Source: Candidatus Gottesmanbacteria bacterium (GTDB lineage Bacteria > Patescibacteriota > Microgenomatia > UBA10105). Taken from it: a DNA stretch of 53,460 bases. Location of the stretch: assembly GCA_023245415.1 (NCBI GenBank), contig JAHFKJ010000008.1, positions 1-53,460 on the forward strand, read 5' to 3'. A program made the position numbers and the translations under genes. The notes beneath the pieces were generated by a model. That model saw only the letters and a list, made by a program, of their open reading frames with translations, was not told where the DNA came from and did not search any database. This document shows positions 40,241 through 49,834 of this stretch, piece by piece; within the stretch, counting starts at the first letter, position 1; each line of letters begins with the position of its first letter.

Positions 40241-41557
40241 TCATAAAACCGCAAAACCGGCTACCAATGCTCCAATTCCAATCAGCAGAATTATAAGTGT
40301 CGGCCAGGGATTTCCCGCAGCCGGAATATCCGGAATAATTCCCGGATCTGGAGTCGGAACTGACTGGGAATTTGCTTGAATTAAGCTACACAGGCAATCT
40401 GCAACCATTTGACATGACGGGTTGCGGCAATTGCCGGATATTTGCCCAGCCTCAATATAACAGGTCAGGCCGGATGGACAGTCAGGAATATTTTGACAAG
40501 TCGCACCGCAAACCATACCTCCGATATTTGCCGGGTTGACGCTTCTCAAAGGTGAAGGATAAATTGAAGTTGAAGGAGTAATATCAGGTGAACTGGTAGG
40601 ATAAATAGTCGCGGATGGATTGGGACTTATGTCAACGATTGCTGCGCTTGGCGAAATTTCCGGAGTCGGCGAAGGAATTAGACTGGACGACGGATCCGGG
40701 GTGGCGCTTATCGTAGGGTCCGGACTAATCGCGGGTGTTGGTGTCGGACTGACCACAGGTGGACAAATCAACGGTATAATATCCAGATAAGTCTGCGCCC
40801 AATCTGCGGTATTGGGGCGATAGAAGTAATTGCCGGGATTGGCTATCGCAATCAGTTCCCCTTCGTCTATTTGATTGGTTGCCTTATCTCCGATACCAAT
40901 ACTGAAATACGTATTCCATATGTAGTCCTACCTGAATTCGCTGCATCTATCGCCGCCTGCAAAGCACCATTGTTCGTCCCATTCCAAACGGTATTTGCCA
41001 TGCCGTCGGAAATAAGAATGATGACTTTTTTGTCAGCTGTGGATGTAATAAATTGATCGTTGGCGATGCGCAGTCCGCATTCAATACACGTACCCGACTG
41101 GATATAGTGAACTTGGCTGATGGCTGTTTTAAGCGCGGTAAAATCACTGGTCAAGGGACTATCCAGCGTTGAGTTACGATCAGCGGGTCTGGTACCAGTA
41201 CCATCATTTCCCTGGGCACCAAATGAATCCACACCAATACGCAAAGAATCAATATTTTGCATTGCTTCAATTGCGCTCACAAATGCCGTGGCCGCTTCTT
41301 TTGCCCATTCCATCTTTATTTTGCCATAATCCGTCTCCGTCATAGTCGATGACCGGTCAATCACCAGCATAATGTCAGTTTTCAGACTGCACACAGGTAC
41401 CGGACTGACTTCGGCTGCACGAGGTTTTGCGTATGGCACGGTCGGAGCTATCGGCGTAGTTGCTACTATCTTAAATAAAATAAGAACCAGCAATACGAGC
41501 GTGATCAAACTCACGCCAATTATCGATATTTTTCGAGATCAAAAGTTGCGGTTTCAT
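40241..41557 (-). pseudogene. Frameshifted vWA-domain surface protein with Pro/Ser-rich stalk and C-terminal membrane anchor
   Basis: The pieces join into one protein of about 435 aa. ATG 41557 begins MKPQLLISK; a run of five A (near 41532) shifts the frame into the signal helix ITLVLLVLILFKIVATT. The vWA domain follows with MIDAS motif DRSST and ILISDGMAN. Near 40920 the frame shifts again, and the other frame continues with WNTYFSIGIGDKATNQ and ANPGNYFYRPNTADWAQTYL, the proper end of a vWA domain. A Pro/Ser/Thr stalk, a small Cys cluster and a C-terminal hydrophobic anchor (PAAGNPWP then IILLIGIGALVAG) end it. Two shifts suggest a pseudogene or assembly errors. Confidence 0.75.
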
Positions 41558-41666
41558 CACGGCGACTAAACCTAAGATTAGAGTATTAATCTCCAACATA
41601 CAAGCGAAGCCTTTTGTCCTCATAGACCGATCGGAGGCACATCTAACTTTGACGATGAGTATCAAG

Positions 41667-42133
41667 AACCTTCAATACTCTAGGATTATTATTAATTATA
41701 AAATGAAGATAGGTAGCAGCTATCAGAAAACCCTGAAAAATATATTCCGATCTGATATCTTATAAAACCTGACTCTCCCTAAATATGATATTTTTCTCGC
41801 AAAAAAACTTCTTCAATGATCGTAAATTTAATGTGCTCAATTGGCACTCGTGCCTGATAAGTGACAGGTAGAAAGGAAGCTAGTTCAAAAACTGCCAAAA
41901 ATCATTATTTTACCGTCATTTTCACTTACTCAATAATTAAAAAATGATACAATCCTGTAGTGTGTAAAATACCAAAATTGTACTCCGTGAAATGTGAGGA
42001 CCCTCAATTACACTCAAATGCTACGAAACACACTTATAGTAATTTTAAGAAGTACTAATTTTCACGTGAAAATAATAGGAAGTTAAAGTGTTCAAAAATA
42101 TATTATTAGGCTTATAGGACAATTTATATATAT
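41667..42133. other. Gene-free stretch
   Basis: About 470 nt of AT-rich sequence without a convincing frame on either strand. No terminator, tRNA or repeat was recognised; short poly-A runs only. It lies upstream of the frameshifted vWA gene and could be decayed coding sequence. Confidence 0.5.
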
Positions 42134-42367
42134 TTACCTAATATCTGATTTATCGAGGTGAAAACCGGATATATCGGAGATTACAAGTTTACCGTTAACT
42201 TCATTTTGATTAGCCTTATAACTTAAAGCATTTTCAGATATTTCACGTGAATTGACTGGAAAATTCTGTGGATCCCAAATGTCCTCACCTTTGTCCGGGG
42301 AAAAGACTTTTAGACATGTAAATACGCCAAGTGTAAAACCTGCCAAAACACATGAAAAATACAGCAT
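42134..42367 (-). CDS. Possible small exported protein
   Basis: A 77-aa frame with a hydrophobic start (LYFSCVLAGFTLGVFTCLKV) that resembles a signal peptide, with LGVFTC possibly a lipobox-like site, and a polar C-terminus. AAGGGAC 6 nt before ATG may be a weak Shine-Dalgarno. No family; it could be a chance frame in a decayed region. Confidence 0.35.
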   Translation of the reverse strand: MLYFSCVLAGFTLGVFTCLKVFSPDKGEDIWDPQNFPVNSREISENALSYKANQNEVNGKLVISDISGFHLDKSDIR

Positions 42368-42574
42368 TCTGTCCCTTTTCGGGTATCCTGTTTTTATGGG
42401 GCAGAAGTCTCTCTTACAAATGCCCCTGATACCACACGTTTGGTCTTATTTTAAGTATATTTCGAAACAACACAAGTAGGCGAAATCCGGTACATCTATG
42501 AAAAACTGAGTCAATATTATAATCTCCTTAAAACCTGAAAACGTAAACACTACAGGGTAGAAGCTAATTAAATA

Positions 42575-43300
42575 TTATTTGGATGACTGGTGAAATTTGA
42601 TAAAAGCGTAAATTATTACTAAAACCGCCGGCATCCAGAGAAACTGTTCAATCAGTTCGATAGTCATATCCGGCAACTGTAACACTTGCCAACTCTCTGT
42701 CAGAAGTTCCCACAGATGGATAGTTGATAAAATTCCCACAGCTGCGATCATCGGCATTGCAATGACGCGGATAATTCCGGCATACCGCCGGTGCACCATC
42801 AAAAGTGTCACCGCAATCAGTCCACCCATAATGAAAGCGATAAAATGATGCAGACCGAAATGGTTCCAGTATGACCCTTGATAATATACCAATGCAGTCT
42901 GATCGATCCTGCCTCCGAACAGAAAAATGATGGCGATAATCAGTCCCACGAGACAATTTATAATAATCGCCTTGGTAAATGATACATTCTGATTTCGTAA
43001 ACTCACCAGTCTAACAAGCACTAACCCGCCAATTAAAAATACTCCGGCTGCCACATAAAACAGCAGATGCCACACGATGGCGATACCTATCTCATGCAAG
43101 TGTAAAATTTGATTATCAGCAAGAAATAAAAACACCCGAATCGCCCCCAAAGTGATGACTCCGCCTAAAAAATACATCAGTGTCGCCCCGATTGATGATT
43201 GCAGAAACTCACGCACTGACCAGACAATAATCCCTAACGCAAAAAGCAGAAGCACAATGTTAATACTGCTTGCTGCAAGAACTAAGACTTCGATATTCAT
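42575..43300 (-). CDS. Seven-helix membrane protein with intramembrane His residues
   Basis: A 241-aa protein with about seven hydrophobic helices. Several His fall near or in helices (HLHEIG, VWHLLFYV, HFGLHHFIAF, STIHLWELL), suggesting metal or haem binding, but no known family is recognised. Monocistronic, transcribed away from the stalk-protein gene. Confidence 0.6.
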   Translation of the reverse strand: MNIEVLVLAASSINIVLLLFALGIIVWSVREFLQSSIGATLMYFLGGVITLGAIRVFLFLADNQILHLHEIGIAIVWHLLFYVAAGVFLIGGLVLVRLVSLRNQNVSFTKAIIINCLVGLIIAIIFLFGGRIDQTALVYYQGSYWNHFGLHHFIAFIMGGLIAVTLLMVHRRYAGIIRVIAMPMIAAVGILSTIHLWELLTESWQVLQLPDMTIELIEQFLWMPAVLVIIYAFIKFHQSSK

Positions 43301-43383
43301 GCGTTTTAAAAAATAAAATAATTTGTATTAAAAGCATAGAAAATATTGGATTTAAATGCAACAGACCGATTTTAAGCTGAAAT

Positions 43384-43520
43384 GAAGCTCCCACGGGCAT
43401 TAAGGCCCGGGGTATCTTCTCCTCATCGCTAGTCGGGAGCGAAATCCCTCCGAAGCGAAAGTTCTTCGCTTTCATCCTCGAGCTTGAGGCTCGCGGTTTT
43501 TCGCGAAGGGGGATAAACTC
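43384..43520. mobile_element. Relic resembling the end of an IS200/IS605-type element
   Basis: A hairpin GAAGCTCCCACGGGC / GCCCGGGGTATCTTC (43384-43419) is followed by smaller inverted repeats: AAGCGAA / TTCGCTT (about 43453-43471), CCTC/GAGG and TCGCG / CGCGA (about 43493-43508). GC-rich against AT-rich flanks. Subterminal imperfect hairpins of this GAAG...CTTC form are typical of IS200/IS605 ends. No transposase or TnpB is present, so at most a non-autonomous or decayed copy. Confidence 0.4.
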
Positions 43521-43569
43521 GTAAATCTTAAACTTGACAGATAAAGCCAAAATAAGCTTAAGTTATAGT

Positions 43570-45948
43570 ATGGACTCGAAGGAAAGTCAGCGTGGTTTTA
43601 CCTACATGGTAATTTTTTTAATTGTCGCTCTACTTTTGGCGACTATCGTCCCGGCAGTTTATTTTACGATCAAAACCGCCAAATCTCTCAACAATATAAT
43701 TAGTGTTGATCGTCTTAGTCCGAAAATAAATTCACCAGAGCCAAGCCCTGAAAAAAACTCTCAGGAACGGGCAGTCGAACAAACGCTTACCCAAGCCCAA
43801 CATCGTCTGGTAGAAGTTGACACCCGCTTCGGATCAATTCTTGGCCGCAACACACTCAAACAAGTTCAGGGGGATTTCACCGTTAACCCGAATCTTACCG
43901 CCTCAGGACGTTTCACTCAATCTGCATTAGTTGTCTCAAATATGCTTAAGTTCCAAAATGAGGTGACGACGCTTCAACAGACGGCAGTAATCGCCAAAGA
44001 TATTATCCCTCTACTTTGTATCAATGAAAACCTGGCACAAATTAAAGCGCTTGCCGAAGCTGGAAATTCGAGTCTTGACGGGCTTAAGTCAACATCATCT
44101 AACGAGACAGGCCAACAGCTATATGTCCTGATAGTTGCAAGCGGTGAACGGGTTTTGGATCTTACTGATAGAGCTAAACATTGCAGCGATCAGAAAAATA
44201 TAAATCCCATACCCACAGGCAACCAATCTGCAACTCACACGGATGAATCACTTATTCCACCCACACTTTTTAAGATTGATATAAATGAAACGGAAAAATC
44301 TGATCTGGGGCGGATTTACACTGACTTGAACACGACGCTAAATCTGCTTCAGACACAAATTTCCACTATTACCAATCCGAGCTTATTAAGCCTATTTTAC
44401 CAAAGAATCGCTACGTTAAAACTCCGCGCGACCGAATCGATTTTACTGATAAAATCGGCGGCAGCAATTTCCGGCGATTCTCAAGTTTTAGAAAGTTTCG
44501 CTAATGTCGAAAATACAGCTTTAAAGCAAACTTTTACGATAAGTTCAGTGGCAGGAGCCGAAACCGGACTATCTATAAAACAGGCATTATATCAGGAATT
44601 GAAAATTAAAGTTGACGCAGATACTCAAAACTGTCCGTTCGCTGTTTTTGCTGATTCACACTGTGAAACGACTCAAGATCCCAAATCTGCTCCAGCTGTT
44701 TTTTATCACGGTCAAAAATTAGAAACGGTCACAGCTTTATCTCTTAAGTCGCTGACAGATACTGCCAGCAGTGGCGAATTTAACGCTTATCTTGTGACCA
44801 AACTCTCTTTTACTCAAACAGATTCGACGCAAAATCTCATCCATGAATTATCTCTAACCAAATCAAATTCCACTTTGCCTGAATTCGAATATCTAGATGA
44901 TCTGGCCCGCCAGGAAACGACTAATCAACAGAATTTAATCAGCCAGATTACATCTGAAAATAATCCAAGGCAAATTTATACTCAGCAGCTTTTTTTACCC
45001 ATCACCCAAAGCAACTTTGCCAGTACACTTATTTCATTTTCCGCAAAAGATCCCCAAACTGCTTTAAAAGTAAATACGAATCTTTTAACTGAATCAATCA
45101 ATCGCTCACAAGCAGCGTTGTCTACTGATACGCCCCAACAGATTGAAGCTCATGCAAATGCACTCAAAAGTCTTTTGGAAACTAAAGAGCTAGCAGTTGA
45201 AACAGTCATTTCAAGCAAAAATCTTTCAGCCGAACAAACCGCTGCCCTAACCCAAACGGTTCAGGATGAGTTTACGCAACTCTCCAATCTGGCTTTAAGC
45301 TCCGGCACAAGAACACGAAATCCCAACCAGCAGGCTACAAATAAAATGTATAAACTGGTAAAAAATAGCCTAAATCATGATGTAAAAATCCTCAAAGATA
45401 CTCCCAGTCAAATAAGTAAATCGCCCGTTTTATATACTGCGCTTAGTATAACCGCAGCAGATCATCCTCTTTCCCAGGCAGAAATCCAATCAATTATCGC
45501 CGGATTTGCCCAAGTTCAAAGTACGCTCCCTGTTCCCTCGCGGCCGCCAACAATTCCCAACTCTCCAATTCCCACATATGTGCCTATATACCCCCTTGGA
45601 TCAGATATTTACTCTACACCGCTACCCACGAGTTACAATTACCCGCTCGCAACAGCCTATTCATCCCAGGCGACGTACAATCCTTCACCATCACCTGCGA
45701 TTACTTTTTATAAATCGCCTTCACCTTCCCCCTACACAACAATTTATTACAAATCGCCATCTCCCGTTCTTTACCCAACGTCCTCCCCCATCTATCAATC
45801 GCCATTTTTATATCCCTCCCCTTCGACACAAACCACAAATTCTACCAGTCAATATCCGCTATCATCCCCGATGAGTTCACCTCAGGTTTACGGTGCAAGT
45901 ATTGACGTCCAGTTATGGTCCTGGCTCTTAAAGCTATTAAACAACTGA
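43570..45948 (+). CDS. Pilin-like anchored stalk protein with helical body and Pro/Ser/Tyr tail
   Basis: From ATG 43570 this is a 792-aa protein. The N-terminus SQRGFTYMVIFLIVALLLA looks like a type IV prepilin leader (cleavage after Gly) but lacks the Glu at position 5. A long helical region with many Gln/Thr follows (about 60-640), then a low-complexity tail with SPSP/YKSPSP repeats and a short hydrophobic end. Residues near 95-104 (NTLKQVQGDF) are encoded by a known type of dispersed repeat, see findings. The longer frame from 43534 uses a TTG within a TTGACA box and is rejected. Function likely surface stalk or adhesin; unproven. Confidence 0.6.
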   Translation: MDSKESQRGFTYMVIFLIVALLLATIVPAVYFTIKTAKSLNNIISVDRLSPKINSPEPSPEKNSQERAVEQTLTQAQHRLVEVDTRFGSILGRNTLKQVQGDFTVNPNLTASGRFTQSALVVSNMLKFQNEVTTLQQTAVIAKDIIPLLCINENLAQIKALAEAGNSSLDGLKSTSSNETGQQLYVLIVASGERVLDLTDRAKHCSDQKNINPIPTGNQSATHTDESLIPPTLFKIDINETEKSDLGRIYTDLNTTLNLLQTQISTITNPSLLSLFYQRIATLKLRATESILLIKSAAAISGDSQVLESFANVENTALKQTFTISSVAGAETGLSIKQALYQELKIKVDADTQNCPFAVFADSHCETTQDPKSAPAVFYHGQKLETVTALSLKSLTDTASSGEFNAYLVTKLSFTQTDSTQNLIHELSLTKSNSTLPEFEYLDDLARQETTNQQNLISQITSENNPRQIYTQQLFLPITQSNFASTLISFSAKDPQTALKVNTNLLTESINRSQAALSTDTPQQIEAHANALKSLLETKELAVETVISSKNLSAEQTAALTQTVQDEFTQLSNLALSSGTRTRNPNQQATNKMYKLVKNSLNHDVKILKDTPSQISKSPVLYTALSITAADHPLSQAEIQSIIAGFAQVQSTLPVPSRPPTIPNSPIPTYVPIYPLGSDIYSTPLPTSYNYPLATAYSSQATYNPSPSPAITFYKSPSPSPYTTIYYKSPSPVLYPTSSPIYQSPFLYPSPSTQTTNSTSQYPLSSPMSSPQVYGASIDVQLWSWLLKLLNN
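43850..43877 (+). repeat. In-frame dispersed repeat (ACTCAAACAAGTTCAGGG type)
   Basis: The segment coding NTLKQVQGDF matches the widespread palindromic element whose usual form reads CTGAAACAAGTTCAG. It is GC-richer than its surroundings and in frame. Confidence 0.45.
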
Positions 45949-45975
45949 TGAAGAATTACTTATTTAAAGTCTAGA

Positions 45976-47841
45976 TCAATATTCCGTCTCTTCATCTTTT
46001 TTTCCTACAACAAGTGATGGCAGCTTAAGATGCAGCCATTTGTCTAATTTGTCAGACCGGTATAAAAGGACAAATCCACTCAAGCCGACAACAAGCACCG
46101 CTAAGCTTCCCCGCCAGCTTTCTTTATAAATAAGCTGAATGGTTAACTCTTGCGAACCGGGTTTGATAAGCATATTTCCGAACGCGTCTTTAAAAATCTG
46201 ACCCTGATCGTTTTTGAGCTGCCAATTTTGGTTATGTGTGATGGACAACGAGATCAGTTCGTCTGCGGCAAGCACACGAGAGAGCTTGATATTTATTTCT
46301 TGAGGGTTTTGAAAATCAACGTAAATGTTCTCCTTGTAGGCCTCAACGTAATTTTTTAATGCTGGTAAGTCCTGTCCATCCCGCGGCTTTTTGGCATCTA
46401 ATATCCGCACATTCACAATTCTACCTAAACTTGTCTGAAATGAATACAACTCATTTCCGGAAACTTTCGCAACTGGCTCAAATTGCGCAAAGCGTTCTGT
46501 ATTCTTATAGTCATGAAAAAACTCTTGAGAATCACGCCTGTGCAAAAGCAGGAAATTGACTCCAAAAATAGCCAACCAACTTTTAAGTAGCGCTGGATCC
46601 TGCCCTTCCCGGATTTGATACGCACCCATCGCCCAGGTATCATGAGTAGCTGCTTCGTCCCGGTTTCCGCGAACTTGAACGAGTCCCGGTTCGTGCAATT
46701 GAAGCGATCCCAACCAGAACACCGGACTGCCGGACAGAAAGAACCGCTCTTTTGTTGACGGTCCGGGCCCAAACGCAGACCCTACAGATTTAATCAACTG
46801 GATGATTTCCTGTTTATACAAAGTCGCCTGGGAATTAAAATATAATTTTTGGACTAAAATTACGTTTCCAATTGTCAGTATTAAACTCATGAAAAGTATC
46901 ACAAAAGGCAATTTAGCGTATCGGTGTATAAGAATACTTATTAGTATTGCGATCGCAATCTGCAACTCTAAAAAATAACCGGTCCAGTCGATCCAAAAAT
47001 CTATATCTGACAAAAACCTAACACCCATTAAAAATATAAAACTGCTGCCAAAAATCACGGCGAAGAGGGCAAGTTTATCGGGAGTACTTTTTCTTTTTTG
47101 GACTATCCACCAGCCTAAAACAAGCGGGATCAAAGCTTGAATCAACTGCACTAACCACACCAGTACCTGATATAACGGTTTGCCGGCAAAAGACGGATTG
47201 TTAATAAGCACCCACCAATACATAGGTGAATACCAAATCGTCGAAAGCGCTATTGAGACAAATATTATCAGTATTAATCTGATTGCATAGATTTCAAATC
47301 TTATCAGGCGTCGCTCTTCAATAAGCAGAGTCAATAAACCGATACATAACGGTAGCAGCGTACCAGTATTAACTAACAATATAAGTGTAATAAAGGAGAT
47401 AATTAACAAGGCGCGGTTGAATTTCCATGATTTAAGATTTAAACTCCACAACCACCACACCCACGGAACAAAACTTATAGCAATATGTCCCAGACCTGAT
47501 CCGGTGCCCAACAGAAATATAGAAAAAGGCCAGAATAAAAATATCAGCGCAATATACTTTTGTAAAACTTTTCCGGCTCCTAGTTCTTTGCAGAAGAGTT
47601 TTAATCCCACCCCACCCCAAATCCAAACGAGACAGATTAATAATATATAAATCATTTCCAGAGATACCGGCAAAAAACGACTAACGGCTAATACGAGCAA
47701 TGGAATTATCGGCCCGATTAAAAACCTATACGGCACACCCAGATACCAGTTCGGATACCAGTTTATATTCGGCCAATTTTTCTGCCAAAACGAAATGAGT
47801 TCAACCACAGCCGGAACCAATGAAGTCAGCGGAAGATTCAT
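45976..47841 (-). CDS. Large polytopic membrane protein, GT-C/PTPS-related-like
   Basis: A 621-aa protein with about 10-11 helices in residues 1-350 and a soluble domain (about 360-590) before a last helix near the C-terminus. NWYPNWYLGVPYRFLIGPIIP in the first loop resembles FRWQPLWYFGYPIQLL of the 30629-32722 protein, and both end with a short charged tail, so they are probably paralogues. A possible lipid-linked sugar transferase; the substrate is unknown. Convergent with the stalk-protein gene. Confidence 0.6.
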   Translation of the reverse strand: MNLPLTSLVPAVVELISFWQKNWPNINWYPNWYLGVPYRFLIGPIIPLLVLAVSRFLPVSLEMIYILLICLVWIWGGVGLKLFCKELGAGKVLQKYIALIFLFWPFSIFLLGTGSGLGHIAISFVPWVWWLWSLNLKSWKFNRALLIISFITLILLVNTGTLLPLCIGLLTLLIEERRLIRFEIYAIRLILIIFVSIALSTIWYSPMYWWVLINNPSFAGKPLYQVLVWLVQLIQALIPLVLGWWIVQKRKSTPDKLALFAVIFGSSFIFLMGVRFLSDIDFWIDWTGYFLELQIAIAILISILIHRYAKLPFVILFMSLILTIGNVILVQKLYFNSQATLYKQEIIQLIKSVGSAFGPGPSTKERFFLSGSPVFWLGSLQLHEPGLVQVRGNRDEAATHDTWAMGAYQIREGQDPALLKSWLAIFGVNFLLLHRRDSQEFFHDYKNTERFAQFEPVAKVSGNELYSFQTSLGRIVNVRILDAKKPRDGQDLPALKNYVEAYKENIYVDFQNPQEINIKLSRVLAADELISLSITHNQNWQLKNDQGQIFKDAFGNMLIKPGSQELTIQLIYKESWRGSLAVLVVGLSGFVLLYRSDKLDKWLHLKLPSLVVGKKDEETEY

Positions 47842-47990
47842 ACTTTCCTAGGCTAACAAGGTTAGGTATCAGAAGCAAGGGGAAACAAAAAATATTTAGA
47901 AAAATTAACCTAATTATTCTAATTAATCTAAATGGAGTAAAATGAAGAGATGAAGCGAAATCTTTTCAAACATTGTATTGAGAAGACAGC

Positions 47991-48497
47991 ATGATAAAAA
48001 ATGTTATTGAATCATCTACACCTACCAGGGTAATCATGGCTGGGATAGTCGTTTTGATAGTGGGAGTTGTTGGTTTATTGACTTATCAGGGACCTATGGG
48101 AAGCGCTCTATTTATGGGGGCAGTGCTCATATTACCCGCTAAAATAGCCCAGTCAATCTTGATTTGCCGGATAGTGGTGGACGAAAAAAACAGGCTTTTA
48201 AAATTTAGGAAATCTTTTTCCGAAGTTGTTTTAGAGAAAAGATGTGTACAAAGCTGGCGGTTGGTGAAAGTACCGATGCGTCGTGGCGGCGGGTCAATGC
48301 CTTTTTTTGAGGCGAGACTCGTCACGGGGAAGACATTTATATATCCTCTAAATTGGCATGAGCTGAGTTTGGAAGAGACAGAAAAAACTTTTGAGTTAAT
48401 TTTGGGTGAACGATCCAAGGGCTTGTATTATTACAGGTCTGGTTGGGCAGGATTTGGATTACCCCTGAGGTATCAATTGTGGCCTTTTTGGATATAG
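47991..48497 (+). CDS. Small membrane protein with PH-like domain pattern
   Basis: A 168-aa protein with two helices (about 14-30 and 36-60) and a beta-rich cytoplasmic part (VVDEKNRLLKFRKSFSE; FEARLVTGKTFIYPL; then a C-terminal helix EETEKTFELIL). This helical hairpin plus beta-barrel plus helix plan is that of bacterial PH-domain membrane proteins. Not a firm assignment. Single gene. Confidence 0.5.
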   Translation: MIKNVIESSTPTRVIMAGIVVLIVGVVGLLTYQGPMGSALFMGAVLILPAKIAQSILICRIVVDEKNRLLKFRKSFSEVVLEKRCVQSWRLVKVPMRRGGGSMPFFEARLVTGKTFIYPLNWHELSLEETEKTFELILGERSKGLYYYRSGWAGFGLPLRYQLWPFWI

Positions 48498-48529
48498 CTT
48501 ACAAGTTTGGATACGCTAATATTTGATTT

Positions 48530-49624
48530 CTAATCAAAACCATAGCCGGTGGACCATTTGCCTGACTCGATAAGTTGAGGCTTGCTGTCAACAATTTGAT
48601 AGATGAAGCCTATTCGGTTTCCCCAACTATTCCAGCCTCCTTTTTCTTCTGCCACAATGGCAAATTTGTTTTGCGCATCAACAAATACCACAAGCTTTCT
48701 TTGGTCTTTGTCTAGGATAGTAAAAAATGAGTTTTGAGAAAAATAGACGGTATTGACTTGTGTTAAGGCTTGGGGATCAATATCTTCTTTGGGTGGAAAA
48801 TCAGTTATATCGTTTGGAGAAATTAGACACGTTTTCATGACGTCGAGGACTGATGGAGAATAGGTGACCTGATCGAGATGCACCCATTGAAGGACACCAT
48901 AGATATTTAAACAAGGTGTGGATTGCCAACTTTTTTGAAGCGGGTCAAAATAAGCAACCACTTGGGGATATGAAAGCTGGTCTGCTTGGTCGGAAAAAAC
49001 GATGGCAAGGTCACCAAATTGTTTTACCAAAGATGGATTGTGGAGACGGGCTATAAACATAATACCTGGCTGGGAGGAGCGGAGGGATTTCACCCGACCA
49101 ATAAAGAAATTTTTTGTAAAACTCCAAACAATAAAGCCGAAGAAAAAAACCGCGAAGAGAGTGAGAAGTTTATGCGTGGAAAACCAAAGCTTGTGAAGGT
49201 GGTGTGGTGACGATTGAAGGTGACGCCAATAAAGAACATAGTGGCTGAATAGAATCAGAAGTAATATTGGTGAATATGGAAATAAAAACAGAAAGAGTAA
49301 TCCATCTCGAACAACCAACTGGTTAAGAACAAGCGGATGTAAAGAGAAGGTGATTAAAAGACTCACAATTACATAAACACCCAACAAAAATGAGTCGAGC
49401 GTTCCCAGGACAAAAAGCAAGAAGAAGGCAGGTTTCCACTTGACCGGTACCAGGCGCCCAGGAAGTAATAGGAGAAAAACAAGACGAATCTGAGTCCAAA
49501 TCCATGAAAAGAAACTCCAGTCTAAGAATGTCCTGTCAGTAAATATGTACACAAACAGGATGTAAAAAGCCCAAATTACGCCCAGAAGTCTAACAGTTGG
49601 CGCCCAAAGGTTTTTCCAGTTCAC
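48530..49624 (-). CDS. Membrane protein of unknown function
   Basis: A 364-aa protein with about five hydrophobic helices in the first 190 residues and a soluble C-terminal domain (about 200-364) with SQPGIMFIARLHNPSLV and a beta-rich pattern ending GKWSTGYGFD. The start is GTG 49624; a TGG-TAAAAT extended -10 (49631-49639, minus) ends 7 nt before it, giving a leaderless GTG start. No family recognised. Confidence 0.55.
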   Translation of the reverse strand: MNWKNLWAPTVRLLGVIWAFYILFVYIFTDRTFLDWSFFSWIWTQIRLVFLLLLPGRLVPVKWKPAFFLLFVLGTLDSFLLGVYVIVSLLITFSLHPLVLNQLVVRDGLLFLFLFPYSPILLLILFSHYVLYWRHLQSSPHHLHKLWFSTHKLLTLFAVFFFGFIVWSFTKNFFIGRVKSLRSSQPGIMFIARLHNPSLVKQFGDLAIVFSDQADQLSYPQVVAYFDPLQKSWQSTPCLNIYGVLQWVHLDQVTYSPSVLDVMKTCLISPNDITDFPPKEDIDPQALTQVNTVYFSQNSFFTILDKDQRKLVVFVDAQNKFAIVAEEKGGWNSWGNRIGFIYQIVDSKPQLIESGKWSTGYGFD

Positions 49625-49708
49625 TGGTTTATTTTACCACGATGTTTCAGGAAGAGTATAATTGAGTCTATATAAAAAATTTTTCTGCTATGGTCAATAA
49701 TTTACTAT

Positions 49709-49828
49709 ATGGGGAAAAATATATTCACTGCCGTACAACAACATGATTTGGATGGTGCTGTCAAAGAGGGTTATGTGACTTCGCAAGATTTATCGAAAAT
49801 TTTTGGGGTTAGTAAACTCTTTAGATAA
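49709..49828 (+). CDS. Possible 39-aa peptide upstream of the PDZ gene
   Basis: ATG 49709 encodes a short frame ending KIFGVSKLFR 6 nt before the PDZ gene. VTSQDLSKIFGVSK looks like part of a helix-turn-helix. It may be a leader peptide, a remnant of a DNA-binding gene, or chance. Confidence 0.25.
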   Translation: MGKNIFTAVQQHDLDGAVKEGYVTSQDLSKIFGVSKLFR

Positions 49829-49834
49829 AGAAGT

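Noticed and set aside
43260-43550. 96-aa frame on the minus strand crossing the hairpin region
   Set aside because: It runs through the inverted repeats and the end of another gene; its composition follows the repeats. Best explained as a chance frame of the IS-like relic.
43534-43569. Upstream TTG start of the stalk protein
   Set aside because: The TTG is part of a TTGACA hexamer, and the prepilin-like leader is better formed from ATG 43570.
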